Below are positions 12,024-21,270 of a stretch of 64,000 bases of DNA, piece by piece. Location: NCBI GenBank assembly GCA_038503075.1, contig JBCAML010000012.1:1364001-1428000 (forward strand), read 5' to 3'. This DNA is from Gyromitra esculenta. Its lineage: Eukaryota > Ascomycota > Pezizomycetes > Pezizales > Discinaceae. The notes below the pieces were generated by a model. The model had not been told where the DNA came from, made no database searches, and was given only the letters and a program-made list of their open reading frames with translations. Positions within the stretch are counted from its first letter, which is position 1; each line of letters begins with the position of its first letter. A program made the position numbers and the translations under genes.

Positions 12024-13690
12024 TACTTCCTATTTGGTTGGGGGGTGCTATTTCCTCGAATGCCTCGCATCTTGTGGTCCCATGTCGAATGGCCGATCCC
12101 GTTGCATTCTCCGCACTTCTTGGCGTTCCTGCACTGCCACCACCTGTGTCCCATCTCCTGGCACTTGTTGCATTCTAATTTAGCTGAGGTCATACCATTT
12201 TGCGTGAATTCCCTCATCCATATGGCGTAATGTCCCTGCGCCTTGCATACTGTATATCCTTCCTCGTCACGAGATCGATACCACGGGCTCTTCAGGATCT
12301 CCTCTCTTTCCGATGCCTTCGCAACGTGTACCACTACCGCTTGTGCTCTTCCGTCTGGTTTCATATTCCTGATATCAGCTAGCCATCTTGGCTTCTTCAT
12401 GATCTTGACTCCCCATGCCTTCTCCAACAATTCCTGGATACCTTCCATATTATCCTTCCACTCACTTACGTTCCAGCCCTGCACAACTATGCCTGCCCAT
12501 GTATCAAGTGCTCTAGCCTTGACGTTTCTTTCTGCAAGTTGGTTGACGATCTTCCCCCTATTTTCTCCTTTATTGAGAACGATCTTCAATTCGCCCTTCA
12601 TCGTTACGTTTACTTTCTGAATTTCGCTTGCCTCAATTCCTAGCCCTACAGCTTCACTCATTAGCTCTTCCTGGGTTGGCATCTTGCCCTCTTCCTTGGC
12701 TGTTAGCTTTTTCGCAACTACCACAGCTGCGTTGTTCTCCTTCGTCCGCTCACTCTCCTTCTCCACCATCTTCTTCTGGAAGGCTGCCTTAGCCTTTATC
12801 GCTACCTCCTTCTCTCGATTTACCTGTTTCCACTCTGATGAGGCAGGCGCTTGGGTTCTGGCTATGTCCGCATAGCTAACCTTTCGTTCCTGGTCTTTAT
12901 TGATGGGTTGTTGCGACTTCACTGGTGGTACTCGTGTTTTCGCGGTTGGCATCGGCGTATTTTTCGCGGGGCTTTGGCCCTTCCAATATCTGACCTCCCT
13001 TTTCAGCTCTTCTACTTCTCTTCCTAGCCCAAATATCCGATTCTCCATTTTTTCCATTCTCTCTTCTAACGTCAACTTTCTCCTAACTGACGGTTCCCCC
13101 CTCTCCGGTGTCCGCCTTTTGACTTCCTCTCTCCCTTTTCCTTTGTCGATGGTTGCGATATGCGCGTATCTGCTTGCGAGTAGTCCCGTGACTACCGCCC
13201 TGGTGATTGCCCTCTTGGTGTTCTTTATCACCCTAATGCTTCCGGTTCCGCCGTTTTCGTTGCTTGGTTCCTTCACCCCTACATCGTTCATGCTTCTTTT
13301 CCTTTTCTCCCTCTTTTCTTTCCTTACTCTTTCTACCTCGCTCTCCAAGGCTTCCCTTATCTCCCCTACATTTCCGTCTTTTCTTCCATTCTTCTTGCAT
13401 TCCTCCGTAATTTCCTTAACCATTTCCTCCCATACTTTCTCCTCTATTTCGCTCAACCACTCGTCCTCCATTTCTATATCTTTCTCCTCTCTTTCTTGGT
13501 CCTCCTCCTTCTCCTTTTTCTCCACTTGCTCCCTCACCGACTTCAAATATGCCATTTCCTCCTCATGTATTCTATCTTCTTCCTTATATGCTTCGCTGAG
13601 GTCTCCTACAACCCATGGCATCTCGTCGCTCGTATCCCCGCAAGCGTCGATTTCCGCCGTATGCTGATTGTGTTGGCGTTTTTTCTCCAC
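12023..13690 (-). pseudogene. LINE ORF1, main part with zinc knuckles
   Basis: A 555-codon open frame, no ATG at its head; its real beginning is the overlapping frame 14033-13584. Long charged stretches predict coiled coil (about residues 45-240). A short motif VSYADIARTQAP lies near 280 and a basic RNA-binding-type region follows. At the C-terminus there are two zinc knuckles: CNKCQEMGHRWWQC (CX2CX4HX4C) and CGECNGIGHSTWDH (last Cys replaced by His). LINE ORF1 proteins bind their own RNA and form ribonucleoprotein particles. The stop TAA shares its last base with the ORF2 ATG (TAATG), so ORF2 is probably made by stop-and-restart. Confidence 0.9.
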
Positions 13691-14033
13691 TTCCTTCCTC
13701 CTCGCTCTCGGTATCGCTATCGACCTCCATCACCTCGACTTCCTGCTCCTTTCTTTTTCCCTTTTCCATCTTCTTTTCTTCATTGTCCCACTTCGTTCTA
13801 TCGATGAACTTCTCCTCGATTTCGACCATCCTCCTGGTGCTGCCTTTCGATCTGCTTTCCCAAACGTACCACTTGGCTCCTTGGCCCAATGGGTGTGTAA
13901 AGTCTGGTCCGGCAAAAGTTCTTCCGTAAAAAGGGTGGGGCTCTGATGTTTCGCATCCATTCTTCCACCACACCTCCTTGTATTTAACTCCGTTCCTAGT
14001 TGCCGTCCTGTTGATTAGTTCGTTAAGTTCCAT
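13584..14033 (-). pseudogene. LINE ORF1 amino-terminal part, frameshifted
   Basis: A 149-residue ORF with an ATG, starting just below the GATA-motif cluster. It begins MELNELINRTATRNGVKYKE and contains PFYGRTFAGPDF, then an acidic tract (VMEVDSDTESEEEGSGE). In the acidic tract the reading continues into the next frame (12023-13690). Dropping one A from the run of six near 13683-13688 would join the two into one ORF1 of about 669 residues. So either one base was gained in a homopolymer, or the run is slippery. As it stands the element encodes a short, stand-alone N-terminal protein. In powdery mildews the EKA effector family is known to derive from such truncated LINE ORF1s; whether this one is related is untested. 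Confidence 0.8.
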
Positions 14034-14610
14034 ACTGATTCCTTATCTTATCTTATCTGATAGTGCTTATCAGATTTCTTATCTTATCAATATCTTATCT
14101 TATTTGATCTAGATCTTATCTAGTCGCTTAAAATCTTATCGTTGTCCAATCGGTTCCAGAATCTTCCGAGAGGTTCTGGTAGTCTTGGCGACAAGGTGAT
14201 GCGTTGTCTCTGTACGGGTAAGGGTTCAAATTTCCTCCGAGGTATCGCCGAGTTCCTATCTAATTAGAGGATTTTCGCTATCTCTTCTTTAATAATAACC
14301 CAAAGGTAAACGATAACAAAGGCCCAGGCTCTGGGTCTGAACATAAAGCTAATCAATAGCTTATCTGGTTGTGGAGATACTTGCTAAAAACCCGAAAATT
14401 GGTTGAGAATGGGCCAATTTTGGTGGGGTTGCCACTCAGAAAACCGAGGTGGAGACACCAAAAACCGCAAAAGTTGAGTTGGTTTTTCGCGGGTGGGTAT
14501 GCTGATAGAGAATTGTCTGCTGATTTCGAATATAAGCCTGGTTTGTTGTTTGAACCGTTGGTTGTTGAGTTATTTTCAAAAGTTCGTTCTGTCGTGTGTG
14601 TTGTCGCTGC
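14034..14610 (-). promoter_or_regulatory. LINE 5' UTR / internal promoter region
   Basis: The element's 5' end, by the target duplication, is at 14610 (GCAGCGACAACACACACG on the minus strand). The 577 bp before ORF1 contain no long coding frame on the sense strand. LINEs carry an internal promoter here, so a promoter is expected by family. The striking feature is the GATAAG cluster listed separately. Confidence 0.7.
14042..14140 (-). promoter_or_regulatory. Cluster of nine GATAAG motifs
   Basis: Nine copies of CTTATC on the plus strand (GATAAG on the element's sense strand) fall within 99 bp directly upstream of ORF1, some overlapping by one base (GATAAGATAAGATAAG). GATAAG-type sites are the known targets of fungal GATA factors (nitrogen, iron and light control). 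Binding here is inferred from the motif alone. Confidence 0.6.
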
Positions 14611-14624
14611 TTAATGCAATGTAT
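14611..14624. repeat. Target-site duplication of the LINE, right copy
   Basis: TTAATGCAATGTAT, identical to 7827-7840. Confidence 0.93.
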
Positions 14625-16876
14625 CAGCATGTGGTTGTATACGGTCAGTTGGTGCGGTAGAACTTTACACTACCATCCGGTCCTCGCAAGTGCGTCCGCT
14701 ACCTTATTCTTGGCTGGTTTAGATCTCGAATCCGTTGAAAATCGCGGTGAAGTACGATTATACGGCTCTATTTGAAAAGTTGTTGTTTGCTTTGACCACG
14801 AGGTAGGTAGCCTATCGTTCAAAATGCAAGCCTCGAGCGCTGGGTTCTGGCCTCGTATTTGAACAACCGCACATGCAGGATGGGCGATTACAGAACTATA
14901 AGATGCGGACAACAGTATGATAAAAGCTTGGTGCTCTCGAACGGCCGTAAGAGGAGATGTCGCTAAGTAAAACAAGAGCTTAATCCCGAAGGAGGAATAG
15001 AACAAAGGGCAAAATCGAACATTAAGCTGTCACGGGGGGATTCTTGGATAACGGTAGCAGTTTGTACACCCAAGTTTACGAGTGAGCCAAAAGGTCGTTG
15101 CGATGCGGAGAGTCAACCAGATTCAGAAGACCAGTGCGGCACCAAGCCTTTAGTGCACGACCTGCTGTGCGAGGCTGGTCTGCGGAAATTTGGTCCTGTA
15201 CCTTGATCAAGATTCTCTTAGAATAACATTGACGAGCCTATCGCGTATCGAAATTGGGACGCCCCGGAAATGATAAATGGTTGTCCCGCTTCGGATACAA
15301 TATTGTGCCTCCACAAATCATATGTGGGGCAGAGAACTGAGGTGGGTTTTCCTTCACGATGGTAGCGGGTGCAGTCTAATTCGAAATCGTTTTTCACTCC
15401 TATCTCCCTCGTGCCATCTGTCCTGGTTATCTCTTGTGCATCTTACAGCTTTAATAGATTCCATGTTTAGCTGACCCTGTGTTATATAAACATGGACCCG
15501 ACATTTGTAGCCGGAGACTCATAATAGACATATGGAGTATGCAAGAACTAGGAGCTAAGTCTCTAGCCCTACCGTTCAGAGAGAAGGAGATCAGATATGA
15601 CGAGACTATGTCCCTGGAGACCAACCAAGTTCACCGCACCATGAACGCAATAATGGTTCTGGTGAATAGCTGAACCAAGGAATGATTCTAAGGAATTCAT
15701 ATACCAAACAAGATTGGTAAATGGGATAAGCGAGACCAGCCTGACAAACCTAAACCGAAAACTCTTACTCCTTAACGTAGATGGTTGTCAAGGGATAAAC
15801 TTACTTTTCATCCAACGGTAGCTTGTTCGTCAGCAATACCAACACCCTCTGCTTCGAAAAATACATGAACACCCTCCATTGTCTCACATCGACTGAACAG
15901 TCAAGGCAAGCTCCACCATTCACCATCACATCGTTTTGGCGCGGAATTATAGGCCTATGGTCGGGCATGGCTAAAACAGTGCATGATTATGGTAGATGAC
16001 TACAGCGTCTGATCATATGAACAAATCACATTATCATGCGATCCAGAAAGTCGTTAACTTGAAGACCACCAATTTCAAAGAGGCAGCGTCAATATGTAAG
16101 AATTCTTCAAATGAAATAGATGGACCGAAGACTACGCTCCTCTAATTGACCAGCCAGATATTGCGGACTGCAGGCGTCCTAAAATCTTCGATAGCCCAAA
16201 CACCATTGGGTGAACCCCACGAAATTGCGCGTCCTCCAGCGCCCCTTTGCAACAGCTGAACTATTTGCTAAATGTGTTCAAGAGTATTCAGCGCAGATGA
16301 AGGCTCCTCGCAGTTTTATCCATTTGTTGAAGAAAATGAATTCTGTTCTTTTGCTCCTTCCAACCCCATGCGTGTGGTGAGACCTGGAGTCAGGTTTTTC
16401 AATCGCATCCTACACGAATTCCTCAGTGGTATCCACTACCTCAATTAATGTGTGAAGTCGATTCCCGGCCCTGGCTCCCATTTAGAAGACCAGGCCATGG
16501 TAAGACGCCCTCGGAAAGTATTGGCAACCTCAAAATCGCTATAAAGCGATTTTATGGTGCAAATCATCAAGAGCTCTTGGGATGCGTAAAACCAAATAAG
16601 CAACCATGTTGAATGGTAGGCATCTCATTGTAGATTACCCAGCACGGCTGGCGGTAAATATTTCGTGTATGTACATCCTTAAAATACATTGTTCAAGATA
16701 TGCCCCCTTCATACTGAAACTCCAAAATAATACCTCACGACATATAAAGGTTGGTGGTAGATAGCACCTTCAGCCAGCCGATGTCTCATCGGTCAGTGGA
16801 CTCCTTCCTACAAATTTCATAGCTCCATAGCAAAAATATACTTTGCCTGGAAAATCGGTTTTATGAGTACCGGATA
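14625..16876. other. Stretch without a recognisable gene
   Basis: The longest ORF is 14670-15005 on the minus strand (111 codons). Its tail NKVADALARTG resembles the end of a retroelement RNase H, but the rest does not match. The plus strand has ORFs at 15277-15474 and 15479-15673 without motifs. No repeat in common with other parts was seen. Confidence 0.5.
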
Positions 16877-17230
16877 TGATAGATAGATAGATAGATAGAT
16901 TAATCATACACGCATCCAACCTCTTGGGTTATGGCGGTTAGCTAAAGGAAAAAACTAACTGAAAACAACAACACAACACTAACTCGGCATTTCCGTAATG
17001 CTGGACGTCCACTTTCTCTGCCCAAAGTGGTAAACACTAAACAGCCTATCCTAAATACACCGCTCATCATACTCATCATACTCCAATTCATCTTGCTCAA
17101 CCTTCTCCTCTTTCTCTCTTTCTTCCTCATCCGCTTCTTGATCAGTCTGTCTCCTTACCGTCACTTCTCCACCGCATTAGACTAACCTCTACATAATCCA
17201 CTTCTTCCCCCATTCGCACTGAAAGTGCCT
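16877..17230 (-). mobile_element. 5'-truncated LINE copy
   Basis: On the plus strand it opens with (GATA)5, followed by ACACGCATCCAACCTC and TTGGGTTATGGCGG, the family 3' end read backwards. An A-rich block and a C/T-rich stretch then correspond to the C-terminal coding region of ORF2. No target duplication could be found, so the right edge is approximate. Confidence 0.75.
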
Positions 17231-17379
17231 AGTCCCACACCATTTTGACCTTACACGTTCACCATTCGTGATGCAAGGGATGAATGTATTTCAATACTCG
17301 CATTGTCCTTCCTCTCTCTCCGGGACAATCAACCATATATATTAACTATGAGAACTCTGTAGAGCTTCCAATTTTCTCC

Positions 17380-17667
17380 CGCATTTATCAGAATTATATT
17401 CAGAAATCGAACCAGTTTCACGTCCTCTTCAAGTACTTTATGGAGCGATCTGAAACCAGAAACAACGTTAGGCGCCAAAGACCTACACCAATATACACGT
17501 GACATGCAATGATAAACCAGTTTATTAGCGATTATTGTTGCAAGGTTATCATTCTATGCTCGTATTATATACCTACCATCATTTGAATATACATTTAATT
17601 AATTTCTCTTGAAGTAGACAGCGGCTCCTTTCATCGACGCTGTATCGAAACTTGCTGAATATTAATT
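17380..17667 (+). repeat. Flanking repeat X, copy 1 (upstream of paralogue A)
   Basis: Shares several aligned blocks with 18990-19440, for example ACACGTGACATGCAATGA versus ACATGTGACTTCCAATGA, followed in both by AACAGTTTATTA-like sequence. Both also have ATTTGAATATACATT / ACTTGAAGATACATT and AAGTAGACAGCGGCTC / AGGTAGACTGCCGCTC. It lies immediately before the paralogue A frame. Confidence 0.55.
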
Positions 17668-18885
17668 TTGATTAATTCAACCAACACAGTTTCATCTTCA
17701 CAATCGTTTTCAACGAGAACCCCGCGTGAAGACGGAGGTGGAATATTTTCACACTTCAGAAACCCCTCAGCCAGCACCAGTCTGATGTATGAGACGTGTG
17801 ACACTATTCCAGACCCCGAAAATACAGGGTATCGGGTGCTAAGTGACACGGATCCAGGTTCGCCCACCATCCTAGATGGGATGGACTACCAGTTCACTCC
17901 TCGGTCGGTAGACTACGGTTTTCCATCACCAACAGTGCCTGACGGTTGAAACTTGTATCTTGAGCAGCTACCTGAGTCTGCGTATGACCATCGCCTACCC
18001 CAAGCCGCACGCGCTCCGCAGTTCCAGATCAATCCCTATCTCCAGCGGGATGCAACCGGTGATATTCGGATGCCTTCTACACCGTCCGCTGTGATGAGGC
18101 AGTCTACTGTTCCATGCTCGGCGCCGAGCAGTTGCGGCTCGCGTATGTGGATAAATCGATCTTTGTCTCCAAGCATCAGAGTTCAAAGAGCCACGCACGC
18201 GTCATGGATTGTCTCCATACCGGTAGGCAGGTCAACGGAGATGGTCAACCAGGCTCCGCTTCGCCGGCAAACGACAGCACAGGTATATGGCACACAAGCA
18301 ACCTTTCCGAAGCGGTTCTCCGTTGAAGTGCCCGTCACTCCAACTGGCTCTCCAAGCAGAAACGGCAGTCTCTACATGGGTAGTAGCATTGTCATGGGGA
18401 CACAAAGCCAGTCTCACGTGACGGAGACTCAGCTCAGCTCGCGCAGCTGCTGTTTTACCCCCACTCCTGATCCTGGTAGTGGTGTCCAGAACATTCAAGT
18501 TACATGTTCCATCTACCAGGAGGACCAGAGAACACCTACACAGGTGCGGACCCAAACAATCCATCAGGTGCATGATAACAGACAAACCTTCGTCAACAAT
18601 CATGATTATTCACCGTATGCACAGCGTTGGGTTATCGAGAGGACTACCACAGAGGGAAGCCCCAGGCAGGGCGGTGAAAACCGCCTGACAGCCGAGGTCT
18701 TGCAGCTGGTTATGGGAGGCACGAGCGATGGCAGCGATAGAAGCTCTAGGGTTGGCTTCAACCCGGAAACAAAGGACAGAATTGGATGGACTGTGATGTC
18801 CATCAGCCCAAGGCCGTATCAAGTTGTCCGAGACATTACTCCACGACAATATTCAACCCCACCTTGTAATAAAAGACGTCGATAA
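17668..18885 (+). pseudogene. Unknown gene family, paralogue A (one in-frame stop)
   Basis: One frame of 406 codons interrupted only by TGA at 17947-17949. The first ATG is at 17785, so the true start or an upstream exon is unknown. The product is rich in Ser, Thr, Gln, Pro and Arg and looks disordered, with no domain I recognise. It is clearly related to paralogue B at 21786-22976. Shared blocks include PTILDGMDYQFTPR / PTIPDTMDCQFTAR, PCSAPSSCGSRMWIN / SCSAPSSSGSRIQIN, GSPRQGGENRLTAEVLQLVM / GSPRRGSEHCPTSEILKLVM and DRIGW..RDITPRQY / DRIGL..RDITQRGY. Protein-level similarity with gaps that keep frame shows past selection on a coding sequence. The stop aligns with Gln in B, so a change such as CGA or CAG to TGA is possible. 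It could still be expressed if the frame starts downstream of the stop. Confidence 0.7.
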
Positions 18886-18989
18886 CTTGTGGCAATCCAT
18901 TCGTTATCGAAAGTTTTTTCTTAAAATCCACCTCGGGTGGTGCTGGATATTCAGAGCTGCACCCAACTTCCGCCCGTTACCAAAAGCTT

Positions 18990-19440
18990 ACATTATATCT
19001 AGATTTCTTATCTCAAGTCCGACTATACTAAAAAATTTAAAACGTATCGAGCGAGCTGAAACATTAAACAACATTGAGCGCTAACAACTTACAGCAGAGT
19101 ACATGTGACTTCCAATGACCGAACAGTTTATTACAGTTAGCTTTTGCAAAGATTCACTCTATAGCGGCAGTCCTTCGACACCCAATATAAGAAAGGATTG
19201 TCACGTGAAAAGTCGGCTGCGACCCTAAAATTCTCAATTCAAGGTCAAATTATATTCCTACGCTATTATGATCACTTGAAGATACATTCGATTATGGTCT
19301 GACGAGGTAGACTGCCGCTCGGAGTCCCACACGTGTGCATTAGGGTTTGTTGTTCGCTTGATATTAAATAACTTCACTGGTAAGGCTGTAATCGAGGCGA
19401 TTTGAAGACCGAATCAGACTCTCATGGAACGAGCCTCCAT
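18990..19440 (+). repeat. Flanking repeat X, copy 2 (downstream of paralogue A)
   Basis: Second copy of the sequence before paralogue A, with a 90-bp extra piece at 19165-19250. Part of that piece (CACCCAATATAAGAAAGGAT) is matched again at 25590-25650 (CACACAATATAGGAAAGGAT). This suggests an old tandem duplication of repeat plus gene, the second gene copy having decayed beyond recognition. Confidence 0.45.
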
Positions 19441-20043
19441 GCGGAGTGAGGTGGCTTTTGGAATGATCCAAGGCCAGTCCGATGTCAACTGGACAATGGA
19501 GCGGTCAGAGGCCCGAAACGACCGTTTCAACAGAATGAGAGAAGATGATAATTCAGAACGGGTAGAAGGGTTTAGTTGTCGACGGTGAGCGAGGTGACTT
19601 GACGCCCTGCATCTATGAAATTTTATTCACGTTCAAAGGTCGAAATGGTGGAATTCCTATTGTGGTATGAACAGACTATTGGATGGCGTACGGTGAAATA
19701 TTTCCAAGTGTGTGGATGGCAAATCGTTCATATCAGGGATTTTACCTTTGCAAAATTAAAGGTATATCTGAATATAACCTATCTTAAGAGGTGTTAGGTT
19801 ACGGTTGTAATATCAACTAATATTACTGGTAAGCGGGTCATCCGAAAGCTTCAATTGTTTGGCGCGGAAAGAACTGGGTATGTACTGTTGCTCGTATAGG
19901 AACAACTATAGTTAGCGTTCGATCAATATAAAGGTTTGTTCACAGACTAGCATCTCGTTGTGGCGTCGTTAGGTGGCTCGTATTTGATTTGGCTCGGAAA
20001 TTTGGGTTTGATCGTTCAGGATCTCAGAGTTAATGATTGCCCT
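19441..20043. other. Stretch without a recognisable gene
   Basis: Small ORFs only (19615-19797, 60 codons). A short frame at 19440-19590 contains MERSEARND, similar to MERSETRNN at 17440 in repeat X, so it may be a further remnant of the duplicated unit. Confidence 0.35.
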
Positions 20044-20400
20044 CTATCTTTTGCATGATTCAAAAATATTCGGTTCGCAAATATTCATTTGAAAACTATT
20101 CACCTCAGAAATATTACCCTGCACAAGAGGAAGTCGATTCAATACAATGAGATCATTGTTCCTTTGAACTCTCCACTTCCCCGTTGATAGTGATATTGTA
20201 AGAACGTCATCGGTTCTCATACTGTGACATGAGTCAAAGCCATACTTATCTAGCATAGCGCCTAATACAATACGAAGAAACGTAGTTGAACAAGCTACCC
20301 ATGCTCTATCAACTGCGTCATCTTCGTACGCAAATAAACCATCCTTCAAACTTACACAATAGACGTTTGTTATAACTGCGACGATGAACCAACTGAGCAT
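20044..20400 (-). CDS. Putative small secreted protein
   Basis: A 118-residue ORF with a true ATG. Its start, MLSWFIVAVITNVYC, looks like a secretion signal. The mature part has Cys residues in pairs of possible partners (VDRAWVAC, GFDSC, MNIC, ESCKR) and a central Trp (KWRVQ). The pattern of a hydrophobic start, F..D.AVDRAWVAC, and later NNDLIVLN...QGNISEV recalls, loosely, the RNase-like secreted effectors of powdery mildews; this is a pattern impression, not a match. GTAAGT after codon 15 could be a splice donor, so another structure is possible. It lies between the two paralogues on the opposite strand. Among some 200 short ORFs a few signal-like starts are expected by chance. Confidence 0.35.
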   Translation of the reverse strand: MLSWFIVAVITNVYCVSLKDGLFAYEDDAVDRAWVACSTTFLRIVLGAMLDKYGFDSCHSMRTDDVLTISLSTGKWRVQRNNDLIVLNRLPLVQGNISEVNSFQMNICEPNIFESCKR

Positions 20401-21270
20401 GTTCGAAACTGCAATCTATTCCCGCAGCTGTCTCACAAATCCAATCCGTTCTCACAACAATTGTCATTCCATATAGTCGTGACTATGACAGGGGGACTAC
20501 TGCGCAACTGTTAGACATACGCTGAAGTGCAGATCGCGTGATCAACATAGCATTGCGTTATAAGCAACTCAATCGCCGTTGCTGCGGAGTAGTTGAGCAG
20601 GAGATATGCGATATCAACGGGCGGGGGGGAGGTAGCTATTGGGAAAGAGTGATAAAGGGCCAACCACTGAACATTGACTGTTACTGATTGGTAGGGAATG
20701 TTTAAGTTTGATTTAAATGTTATGATTCGCAACAGCCAAGCATGATACTTGGTCTATGAGACGAACTGTGCAAACTGAAAAAAACTCAACTACTCTTAAT
20801 ACTAATCTCTAACGAGAATCCATCACAGTGCACTAACTAGCATACAATCCGCCCCGGTAGAATGTTCTATAGCATTGGTAGATACTCTATCTAAGCTAGG
20901 ATAGTCATGTACACAAACCGAGGGACTCTATCGTCGGTAACGTGGTTCACAAGGGGGGATATGTGCGGCGGCGAGAGATCGTACAGTGCGTGAGTATGAA
21001 GCCTCGCTTGAACCTACGTGAAAGTTGAATTAGGTTCGAAATGGCGACATGGGATGCCCGAATGAAGAGGTCAGAAACGCTACCCTCCGAAAACATCCGT
21101 GTCCGAAATTTTACGGCCCGGGGTCAGAATCACCGGCGTATTGATGGGGAGGTGGATGTATTTCGAGAAGAATGCCAGGGGTGTTGAGACGTAGTTATCT
21201 TAGTGTAACTGATGGGCAGAAGCGAGCGGTGTTGAAGCTGTCTTCTACTACGCGTGCGACGTGGCTCTGA
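20401..21270. other. Stretch without a recognisable gene
   Basis: Only short ORFs. A 48-codon frame at 21044-21187 contains WDARMKRSETL, a weak echo of MERSET in repeat X. Confidence 0.4.

Larger units (their letters stand above)
7841..14610 (-). mobile_element. Full-length Tad/I-type LINE (non-LTR retrotransposon)
   Basis: A 6770-bp element bounded by a perfect 14-bp target duplication. Read on the minus strand it has a 577-bp 5' UTR, ORF1 (nucleic-acid-binding, zinc knuckles), ORF2 (APE-type endonuclease, reverse transcriptase, thumb, RNase H, C-terminal zinc motif), a T-rich 3' UTR, a conserved 3' end with the palindrome AACCCAAGGGTT, and a (TAC)5 tail. This domain order, with a C-terminal RNase H and a short tandem-repeat tail rather than poly(A), is that of the Tad/I groups known in fungi. 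ORF1 has one frameshift and ORF2 has several in the thumb region, so this copy is not expected to move by itself. At least six shorter tails of the same family lie elsewhere in the window. Confidence 0.95.

Noticed and set aside
13680..13692. Programmed -1 frameshift at AAAAAAC in LINE ORF1
   Set aside because: The zero frame does not place the heptamer in register, and the needed shift is +1, not -1. A homopolymer indel is simpler.
8324..13929. Many plus-strand ORFs of 60-255 codons across the LINE
   Set aside because: Antisense shadows of purine-rich LINE coding sequence, giving Ser/Phe/Leu-rich nonsense without motifs.
14670..15005. RNase H remnant (NKVADALARTG at the end of a minus-strand ORF)
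   Set aside because: Only these residues match; no catalytic Asp/Glu pattern in the preceding 90 residues.
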